From positions 1 to 50,589 of the forward strand of contig CACXGX010000046.1 in assembly GCA_902767365.1 (NCBI GenBank): DNA of 50,589 nt, written 5' to 3'. The stretch is from an uncultured Erysipelotrichaceae bacterium (GTDB taxonomy: Bacteria > Bacillota_I > Bacilli_A > RF39 > UBA660). Under the pieces are notes generated by a model that did not search any database, was not told where the DNA came from, and saw nothing but the letters and a program-made list of their open reading frames with translations. Position numbers and translations under genes: made by a program. This document shows positions 44,979-50,589 of the stretch, in pieces (the first letter of the stretch is position 1; each line of letters opens with the position of its first letter).

Positions 44979-44999
44979 TTTACACTTATAAAATGTAAA
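44979..44999. promoter_or_regulatory. Inverted repeat upstream of the prepilin promoter
   Basis: TTTACA-9 bases-TGTAAA lies 15 bases upstream of the -35 box and right after the recO stop. Its outer arms and the flanking CTT and AA match the dyad in the XRE-regulator promoter at 11065-11084. On the - strand it also forms a 9-bp hairpin followed at a short distance by T residues, so it could instead be the recO terminator. Confidence 0.45.
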
Positions 45000-45000
45000 G

Positions 45001-45768
45001 TTACAACACAGCATTCATCTTATTTAACGTCATTAATTTCTTTTTAATATTGAAATAAATTCCCGTATGATCTTCATAATAATTATCAATAAACTCTTCT
45101 ACTTCATTAATTCCATCTAATTCATCTAATTTTTTTATCTTGTCTATATCAACATAGTAAAGCATTCTAATTAATTTTAAGGCCGCTTGACTAGTTATTT
45201 TTTCATTTGTATAACATTCCCTGCAAACAAATCCAAAACTCTTAGAATCTAAAGATATTATTTCAAAGTTACCCCCACATATAGAACAAGAATCTATATT
45301 TGGAAGAACACCTAAAAATTTTAAATATTTAAGCATTACAATGTCTAAAAGAACTTTAGGAGAAAGTCCATCGTTAATTTTAGATAAAGTTGACTTTAAA
45401 ATATCATAAATATCTTTAACTTCATTTTCATCAATTTGCTTTTGTCCTAATACTTGTACTGTTAAGTCAATAATAGTAAAAGCATACATTTTTTTCTCTA
45501 AGTCATGATAATCTAAAATTATATTTTTATAAATATCTATTATGTCAACCCCTATTAAAGTTGACAAACCATTATCTTTATAAGAGATATCAAAATTAGC
45601 AAGTATTAATTTATTACTTCCTTCTCTTAAATTACTTTTAGTTTTTTTACAACCCTTTGAAAGAACACTAATAATTCCTAAATCTTTTGTAAAAATCCTT
45701 AATATTTTACTAGATTCACTATAGTTTTGTTCTCCTACTACTATTCCCTCTATTTTTATTATCTTCAT
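45001..45768 (-). CDS. recO: DNA repair protein RecO
   Basis: A 255-residue recombination mediator that helps load RecA with RecF and RecR. The N-terminal OB-fold begins MKIIKIEGIVVGEQNYSESS and includes VLSKGCKKTKSNLR. The C-terminal part has the zinc-site cysteines CSICGG and CREC. The ATG at 45768 follows GGAAG and lies inside yqzL. The era-yqzL-recO order is the same as in Bacillus. Confidence 0.93.
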   Translation of the reverse strand: MKIIKIEGIVVGEQNYSESSKILRIFTKDLGIISVLSKGCKKTKSNLREGSNKLILANFDISYKDNGLSTLIGVDIIDIYKNIILDYHDLEKKMYAFTIIDLTVQVLGQKQIDENEVKDIYDILKSTLSKINDGLSPKVLLDIVMLKYLKFLGVLPNIDSCSICGGNFEIISLDSKSFGFVCRECYTNEKITSQAALKLIRMLYYVDIDKIKKLDELDGINEVEEFIDNYYEDHTGIYFNIKKKLMTLNKMNAVL

Positions 45769-45853
45769 TATTAACACTTCCAAGTTTTTTAATTAATAAA
45801 AAATATTTAATATTACCAGTTTTCTTAAATAATTTCCAAAGTAGTTCATCCAT
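45719..45853 (-). CDS. yqzL: YqzL-like small protein, 44 residues
   Basis: An easily missed small gene between era and recO. It encodes MDELLWKLFKKTGNIKYFLL followed by IKKLGSVNNED and a basic end. This matches the YqzL pattern (xWxLFxxTGxIxxYLLFKxL), which lies in the same place in Bacillus. GGTGA is seven bases before the ATG. Its last 50 bases overlap the recO start in another frame, suggesting coupled translation. The function of YqzL is unknown. Confidence 0.85.
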   Translation of the reverse strand: MDELLWKLFKKTGNIKYFLLIKKLGSVNNEDNKNRGNSSRRTKL

Positions 45854-45888
45854 AAAAATATCACCATTATTATAATGGTAATATTTTA

Positions 45889-46773
45889 TTATTTTAATTC
45901 ATAAAATCCTAATTCTCTTAAATATTTTTCTTTTTCACGCCAGTCTTCTATAACCTTTACATAAGTTTTTAGATTAACTTTCTTACCCAAAAACTCTTCT
46001 ATATCACCACGAGAATAGATACCAACTTTTTTAAGTAATTGCCCATTTTTACCTATAATTATTTTTTTTAAATTTTCCCTATCTACAATTATCAATACTT
46101 GTATATCAATATATTTTTCTAATTCCTCATATGATTCTACTAAGCAAGTAATAGTATGTGGAACTTCATCTTTTGTTAATCTTAATAATTTTTCACGAAC
46201 TACTTCCGCAATATAAAAATCTCTACTAATATTTGTAATTGTTTCAGGATCATATAAAATTCCATCTCTTGGTAAATATTTTTTTATTGTTTTAATTAAA
46301 TCACTTATATTATCATTTTTTAAAGAAGATATAGGTATAATTTCATCAAAATTATATAACTCATTATATTTAGTAATTAAATTTAATAATTCTTTTTTAT
46401 CAATTAAATCTATCTTATTCAAAAGAAGTAATACAGGTTTACCATTATTTTTAATTTTATCGAGAACAAATTGATCACCTTTTCCGAATTGTTTAGTAAC
46501 ATCAACTAAAAAAAGAATTACATCAACTTCTTCAATCATATGATACGCTTGATTGTTCATAACAGTTCCAAGTTTGTTAACAGGTTTATGAATTCCAGGA
46601 GTATCAATAAAAACAATTTGAGAATCATCGTCATTATATATTCCTTCTATAACATTTCTAGTAGTTCCAGATACGTTAGAAGTAATTGCTATTTTTCTTT
46701 CAATTAAAGTATTTAAAAGAGTACTCTTACCAACATTAGGTCTTCCTACAATACTTACAAAACCACTTTTCAT
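45889..46773 (-). CDS. era: GTPase Era
   Basis: A 294-residue ribosome-assembly GTPase that binds the 3' end of 16S rRNA. G1 is GRPNVGKSTLLN, G3 DTPGIHKP, G4 LNKIDL. The C-terminal KH domain has VLIIVDRENLKKIIIGKNGQ. The start overlaps the cdd stop by one base. Length and order (cdd-era-yqzL-recO) are standard. Confidence 0.97.
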   Translation of the reverse strand: MKSGFVSIVGRPNVGKSTLLNTLIERKIAITSNVSGTTRNVIEGIYNDDDSQIVFIDTPGIHKPVNKLGTVMNNQAYHMIEEVDVILFLVDVTKQFGKGDQFVLDKIKNNGKPVLLLLNKIDLIDKKELLNLITKYNELYNFDEIIPISSLKNDNISDLIKTIKKYLPRDGILYDPETITNISRDFYIAEVVREKLLRLTKDEVPHTITCLVESYEELEKYIDIQVLIIVDRENLKKIIIGKNGQLLKKVGIYSRGDIEEFLGKKVNLKTYVKVIEDWREKEKYLRELGFYELK

Positions 46774-47159
46774 TATTTTAAATCATCCTCTCCAAATGGA
46801 TATGGGCATAATTCTTTAACAGTATATTCTTTATAATCACCATTTGTAGCATAACATCTCACAATTGCATCCAAGTCAAATAACTCAGATATCATTTGTC
46901 TACATACAAAACAAGGCATTCCTATTTTTCCAGAAGAAACCATTACATTTACTTCTTTAAAATCTCCTTTTTTAGCCCCATCTGTAATTGCAGAAAAAAT
47001 AGCATTTCTTTCAGCACATGTTCCCGCTCTTGTTGAAGCATCTTCAACATTAACACCATAATACTCTTTTCCATTTTTTAAAACAACACAAGCAGAAACT
47101 GGAAAATTAGAAACTGGAACATAACTATTGTTATGTAATTCTAATAATTTATCTTTCAT
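46773..47159 (-). CDS. cdd: Cytidine deaminase
   Basis: A 128-residue zinc enzyme that turns cytidine and deoxycytidine into the uridine forms for salvage. The zinc and catalytic motifs are GTCAERNAIFSA and MPCFVCRQMI. AGGAGG precedes the start. It is located between dgkA and era as in Bacillus. Confidence 0.96.
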   Translation of the reverse strand: MKDKLLELHNNSYVPVSNFPVSACVVLKNGKEYYGVNVEDASTRAGTCAERNAIFSAITDGAKKGDFKEVNVMVSSGKIGMPCFVCRQMISELFDLDAIVRCYATNGDYKEYTVKELCPYPFGEDDLK

Positions 47160-47167
47160 ATAACCTC

Positions 47168-47554
47168 CTATAACAAATCAATAAACTTTGGAATAAATAT
47201 CAAAAAACCAACGACAGAAGACAAGATTGCTGCAAACATAACAGCTCCTGCCGCAACATCCTTACTAATTTTAGCAATAGGATGCAAATTAGGCATAGCA
47301 AGATTAACAGCTTCTTCAATTGCAGTATTAACTAGTTCAAGGGCCATAACTAAACCGAAACAAATAGTTAAAAGGGCCCATTCTAACAAACTGATTCTAA
47401 AAACAAAACCACATACAATAACAATTGCTGTAACAAATAAGTCAACTCTTAGATTTTTTGTAGTCCTAAAACCATATATTAATCCATCAAAAGCATGATG
47501 AAAACTATCAAATAAATTTTTACTTTTATACTTTTTATTATCTTTCGATGCCAT
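47168..47554 (-). CDS. dgkA: Diacylglycerol/undecaprenol kinase family protein
   Basis: A 128-residue membrane kinase of the DgkA family; Gram-positive members phosphorylate undecaprenol to recycle the cell-wall lipid carrier. It has three membrane helices, the conserved ELVNTAIEEAVNL and KDVAAGAVMFAA. The ATG at 47554 is chosen because the only in-frame upstream alternative is a TTG without ribosome binding site; AGGAGG lies 12 bases before. It overlaps the ybeY end by 17 bases. Confidence 0.92.
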   Translation of the reverse strand: MASKDNKKYKSKNLFDSFHHAFDGLIYGFRTTKNLRVDLFVTAIVIVCGFVFRISLLEWALLTICFGLVMALELVNTAIEEAVNLAMPNLHPIAKISKDVAAGAVMFAAILSSVVGFLIFIPKFIDLL

Positions 47555-47981
47555 AACGAGACAATACCTCCTCTTGTTTTGCAAACATTACTTTTTCATC
47601 TTCTTTATTCATATGATCATACCCAAGTAAATGAAGTAGTCCATGAATTGATAAAAAATATAATTCTCTTTTAAAAGAATGTCCATAAAGTATACTCTGA
47701 CTTCTAACTTTATCAATAGAAATATAAATATCACCAAGAATTCTAATATCTGTTCTATTATATGTCTTATCATCTTCTAAAGCAAAACTTATAACATCAG
47801 TAGGTCTATCAATACCCCTATATTTTTTATTAATCTCATGTATTTTTTCATCATTTACAATGATAACATTAAAAACAACATTAAGAAGTTTTTCATCTTC
47901 ACAAACTTTATATAAAAATTCTTTTAAATTATCAAGTTCATCAACTTTTTCATCTAAAAGATTAATTACTTCTATATTCAT
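47538..47981 (-). CDS. ybeY: Endoribonuclease YbeY
   Basis: A 147-residue zinc metalloprotein that acts in 16S rRNA 3' end maturation and ribosome quality control. The His motif is HGLLHLLGYDH (H-x3-H-x5-H). The N-terminal part includes INKKYRGIDRPTDVISFALE. AGGAGG precedes the start. The order ybeY-dgkA-cdd-era is as in Bacillus. Confidence 0.96.
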   Translation of the reverse strand: MNIEVINLLDEKVDELDNLKEFLYKVCEDEKLLNVVFNVIIVNDEKIHEINKKYRGIDRPTDVISFALEDDKTYNRTDIRILGDIYISIDKVRSQSILYGHSFKRELYFLSIHGLLHLLGYDHMNKEDEKVMFAKQEEVLSRYGIER

Positions 47982-47989
47982 AATACCTC

Positions 47990-48493
47990 CTACAACAATA
48001 AAAATAATAAGTAACCTAGTATTCCACCAATAACATTTAAAATTATATCATCAACATCAAATACTCGTCCAATTGACAATTGAGTACATTCAATTGAAAT
48101 AGAAGCTAAAAATACTAAAAATATACTTAATATTTTACTCTTACCTGAAAAATATCTTCCAACAAAATAACCATAAGGTAAAAACAATAAAACATTACCA
48201 ACAACATTTTTAATAAATAATCTACTAAACAATTTATATCTAAATATTTCTTTAAATGGAATAAAATTTGATCCCACAGAAGAAGAAGCATCAGTCAAAG
48301 TAACTATTTGGAACAAACACAATACATAAAAAGCAAAAAAGAATAAAAGTATTTCTTTATATAAAACTATTTTAATATTATTTTTATAAACATATGATAA
48401 TCTAAAAGAAACGAGTACAATTAAAGAAACAAAAACCATAGGCCATGTTAATAAAAATATATCTTTAAAGTTACTATAAAGGGATTGTATCAT
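47990..48493 (-). CDS. VanZ-like membrane protein
   Basis: 167 residues with four to five membrane helices and the VanZ family pattern: NFIPFKEIFRY in the first loop, VVGNVLLFLPYGYFVGRYF, and the C-terminal IECTQLSIGRVFDVDDIILN with NVIGGILGY. VanZ proteins are linked to teicoplanin resistance in one operon, but most have unknown roles. It starts five bases after yqfD ends, with AAGGAG inside the yqfD end. It occupies the place where Bacillus has phoH and the 7TM-HD gene yqfF. Confidence 0.88.
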   Translation of the reverse strand: MIQSLYSNFKDIFLLTWPMVFVSLIVLVSFRLSYVYKNNIKIVLYKEILLFFFAFYVLCLFQIVTLTDASSSVGSNFIPFKEIFRYKLFSRLFIKNVVGNVLLFLPYGYFVGRYFSGKSKILSIFLVFLASISIECTQLSIGRVFDVDDIILNVIGGILGYLLFLLL

Positions 48494-48497
48494 TCAC

Positions 48498-49646
48498 TCA
48501 TACTCCTTCATTTAAATAATATTTATATTGTGATATGTCTTCATACACTTTGAAAAATACCTCTACTCTAATTGTACTATCATTTAATATAGTTTTCAAT
48601 TTTTTTTGATATATAATATATTCATTTTTTCCTAGCTTACTAAGTATTTTTTCTTTTGCTCTATTAACAGCAATACTCTCATTAGTTATTAGATTTATAT
48701 CTTCATTTACTATAAATTCTTTTTCTTTATTATAACTAATTTTAAACATATTATAAAAATCATCATATATAGAAAAAGATGTAACATCCTTATTACTATA
48801 TTTATTATTATCAAATATATTAAAATTAATATCTAAAAAACTAATATTAAAAACATTTTTACTATTACCAGTATATTTTTTTTCATAATAATTAATTGGT
48901 AAAATAACATTAACTTTATACCATACTTCCGCATAAACATTACCACTAGCAGCAGTATTTCCTTTTACTTCATCTTTTTTGTGTATTTCACCACTAATCA
49001 AAATATCTCCCTTATTAACATAATCATCAACTTTTTTAACTACTTCCCCATTACTAGCAACAATCTTTTTAATTATTCCATCTTTTTTTGCAACTACATG
49101 TCTATTTATTAAATCTTTTTTTATTTCATTTATTACCCTTTTCTCCAATTTAACATAGTATTTTGTTCCAATTCTTTCTATCTCAATCCATTCAATATTA
49201 TTTTTATATTTATTTAAAATATTTTTTTTTATACTTTGAATATCATCATAATCTTTAATAAATTTATACTTTTTAATATTATAATTATCAAGTTCATTAT
49301 ATAATTTTTCATTTAATTCAAAATCATTTGATACAATAACAACATCAAAAATAACATTAGATAAAAAATATAAATATAGAATTCCTATAAAAAAAAATAT
49401 AATAAAACAAATATTAGATAGAATAAGTTTTTTTAAATATAAAATGCCTAATCCATCCAATACTTCAATCTTATAATATGTTTTTAAATCTAAAAGCTTA
49501 TCTAAACTTGACTTATCTACAATAGCAGTAAAAAAAGAATTTGATAGACTTATAGAATTAAGTTTAATTCCATAATTATGTAAAGACTTAATAAATCTTC
49601 TTAAATTTTTACCACTAACTCTTATTTTATAATATTTATTAAACAT
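48498..49646 (-). CDS. yqfD: Sporulation protein YqfD
   Basis: 382 residues of the YqfD family, a sigma-E dependent membrane protein needed for sporulation in Bacillus. It has a cytosolic N-terminal domain starting with a FNKYYKIRVSGKNLRRFIK region, one membrane helix (LILSNICFIIFFFIGILYLY) and a long outer part with KKDGIIKKIVASNGEVVKK, KGDILISGEIHK. It starts inside the end of yqfC, ends in TGA, and is preceded by AGGAGA. The yqfC-yqfD pair is typical of spore formers. Confidence 0.9.
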   Translation of the reverse strand: MFNKYYKIRVSGKNLRRFIKSLHNYGIKLNSISLSNSFFTAIVDKSSLDKLLDLKTYYKIEVLDGLGILYLKKLILSNICFIIFFFIGILYLYFLSNVIFDVVIVSNDFELNEKLYNELDNYNIKKYKFIKDYDDIQSIKKNILNKYKNNIEWIEIERIGTKYYVKLEKRVINEIKKDLINRHVVAKKDGIIKKIVASNGEVVKKVDDYVNKGDILISGEIHKKDEVKGNTAASGNVYAEVWYKVNVILPINYYEKKYTGNSKNVFNISFLDINFNIFDNNKYSNKDVTSFSIYDDFYNMFKISYNKEKEFIVNEDINLITNESIAVNRAKEKILSKLGKNEYIIYQKKLKTILNDSTIRVEVFFKVYEDISQYKYYLNEGV

Positions 49647-49884
49647 TATTTTCTCCTAATTCAATAGATTTAAAGTCACCAGATAATAATATTTCTTTAT
49701 CTAATAATTTATTAATTAAAATATTATTACCACGAATTATAATTTTACCTGTAATCATAGATAAAACTATCTTTTCAGGTTCAAGTATTAAAATATCAAT
49801 AAAATTATTAATATAAATATGTTTACCACAATAATTCAAAGAAAAATCACTACAATCAAGATAATTAGATAAACTTTTAAGCAT
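49639..49884 (-). CDS. yqfC: YabP/YqfC family sporulation protein
   Basis: 81 residues matching YqfC: a small beta-rich protein with LNYCGKHIYINNFIDILIL, KIVLSMITGKIIIRGNNILI and DKEILLSGDFKSIEL. In Bacillus yqfC is sigma-E dependent and precedes yqfD. The ATG at 49884 is preferred since GGTGAT lies just before it; the GTG at 49893 is inside the ribosome binding site. It overlaps yqfD by 8 bases. Confidence 0.87.
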   Translation of the reverse strand: MLKSLSNYLDCSDFSLNYCGKHIYINNFIDILILEPEKIVLSMITGKIIIRGNNILINKLLDKEILLSGDFKSIELGENNV

Positions 49885-49939
49885 ACATATCACCTAATAA
49901 AAAATATTAAATTAAATAAAAAAAAGAACAAATTGTTCT

Positions 49940-50383
49940 TTATAAATTACTTAATTTATCTTTTATTAATGAACTAACTTCTTTCATATCAGCCTTACCT
50001 TTTACTAAAGGAGTTACTTCTTTCATAACCAAGCCCATCTCTTTTTCACTTTTAGGATTAACTTTCTTAAAAACATCATCAATTATTTTTTCTAATTCAT
50101 CTTTCGATAATTGTTTTGGTAAATAAGTTTGTAAAAGTTCTATTTCTTTATTTGTTTTATCAACCAAATCATCTCTATTACCTTTTTCAAATTCAAGAAT
50201 AGATTCTTTTCTTGTTTTAATACCGCGAGATAACACATTAATCATTAACTCATCATTTATTTCGACACCTTTATTGATATGTTCCATATCAGCGTCCCCT
50301 TTAATACCTCTTAATGTTTGAAGTTTTAAAGTATCTTTTTCTTTCATTGCGCTAACAATATCATTTTTAATTTTTTCGTACAT
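49940..50383 (-). CDS. yqeY: GatB/YqeY domain protein
   Basis: A 147-residue helical protein of the YqeY family, related to the tail domain of amidotransferase GatB that grips tRNA. It begins MYEKIKNDIVSAMKEKDTLK, keeps the KLQTLRGIKGDADMEHINKG region (the family often has an Arg-Leu-Leu pattern here), and ends with GKADMKEVSSLIKDKLSNL. GGGAGATG precedes the ATG at 50383. It follows rpsU as in Bacillus, with a terminator between. Confidence 0.93.
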   Translation of the reverse strand: MYEKIKNDIVSAMKEKDTLKLQTLRGIKGDADMEHINKGVEINDELMINVLSRGIKTRKESILEFEKGNRDDLVDKTNKEIELLQTYLPKQLSKDELEKIIDDVFKKVNPKSEKEMGLVMKEVTPLVKGKADMKEVSSLIKDKLSNL

Positions 50384-50419
50384 AAAATCATCTCCCAAGC
50401 TAATTATATCAAATCGAAT

Positions 50420-50442
50420 AAAAAAAGACTAGTAACTAGTCT
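50420..50442 (-). terminator. Terminator of rpsU
   Basis: AGACTAG and CTAGTCT form a 7-bp stem with a 3-base loop, followed on the - strand by six or more T. The rpsU TAG stop lies in the stem, so it may act as an attenuator between rpsU and yqeY. Confidence 0.82.
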
Positions 50443-50588
50443 CTATTTTGTCTATTTCTTTTTTGAGCGTTTTTAATTCCAGCTTTTTTAGCTTCTCTAC
50501 GTTTATCTCCAGGTTTTACTGCAAATTCTCTTTTCTTGCATTCAGAAGGGACAGATTCTCTTGCCAATTTTTGTTTAAGTCTTCTTAA
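50436..50588 (-). CDS. rpsU: Ribosomal protein S21, 3' part only
   Basis: The last 50 residues of S21, running off the right edge of the window: LRRLKQKLARESVPSECKKR, EFAVKPGDKR and then a Lys/Arg/Asn-rich tail NAQKRNRQNRD. The pattern LRRxKxxxAR...KKREFxxKPxxKRR is typical of bS21. This is an essential or important small-subunit protein that helps mRNA base pairing. It is followed by yqeY, the usual Bacilli order. Confidence 0.92.
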   Translation of the reverse strand, partial: LRRLKQKLARESVPSECKKREFAVKPGDKRREAKKAGIKNAQKRNRQNRD

Positions 50589-50589
50589 A

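Noticed and set aside
1..50589. tRNA or rRNA genes and riboswitches
   Set aside because: No T-arm GTTCRA-type sequence with matching stems, no rRNA-like stretch and no long structured leader were seen on reading both strands; a covariance-model scan would be decisive.

Overview
The window is about 50.6 kb of very AT-rich DNA (roughly a quarter G+C by eye) that is densely packed with bacterial housekeeping genes. The organism is inferred to be a low-GC Firmicute, probably an uncultured Bacilli lineage near the Erysipelotrichia/Mollicutes branch. Three things point that way: the Bacillus-like gene order, a cell-wall gene (murE), and several sporulation-family genes (yqfC, yqfD, ylbJ, spoIIM, a spoVB homologue) alongside compact, ATA/AAA-rich coding. 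The ordinary genetic code applies: the prepilin gene at 44493 and yqfD both stop at TGA, tryptophan is TGG throughout, and no reading frame needs TGA to be read through.

Layout. 1-9.7 kb is mostly + strand: dnaK (3' part)-pepF-dnaJ, mtnN, an unknown gene, rarA (-), xerD-deoB and an unknown membrane protein. 9.66-10.25 kb is the only long gene-free stretch. It holds a terminator, a 28-bp sequence that closely matches the Firmicutes dif site (9701-9728), and a 29-bp tandem repeat. From there to the right end nearly all genes are on the - strand. The two gene sets therefore converge on the dif-like site, as expected at a chromosome replication terminus, and xerD lies 2.5 kb away.

10.2-20.9 kb carries an XRE-type regulator with a likely self-operator, mnmA-spoIIM, a 30-residue membrane peptide, an unknown 347-residue protein, a frameshifted spoVB-like flippase, and a tight operon of RNA-modification genes (miaA, rsmE, mtaB) with an acidic repeat membrane protein and an AlkD-like repair protein. 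21-31.6 kb is a DNA-repair block (mutL, uvrC, mutS) with cvpA, yigZ, a kinase-fold protein and an unknown 482-residue protein.

31.7-37.1 kb holds the divergent pair ylbL/ylbJ, then two prepilin-like genes divergent from a PilB/GspE-type ATPase. A third prepilin is at 44.5 kb. 37.1-39.8 kb is a dTMP group: tmk, a long divergent ThyX-like synthase and an HD-domain protein. 39.7-44.4 kb holds hemW-lepA, a small unknown gene and murE.

45-50.6 kb keeps the classic Bacillus order rpsU-yqeY-yqfC-yqfD-...-ybeY-dgkA-cdd-era-yqzL-recO, but with a VanZ-family gene where phoH and the 7TM-HD gene normally sit. Translational overlaps are frequent, and many terminators begin inside or immediately at the stop codon of the gene they end. 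No tRNA, rRNA, CRISPR array or insertion sequence was seen.
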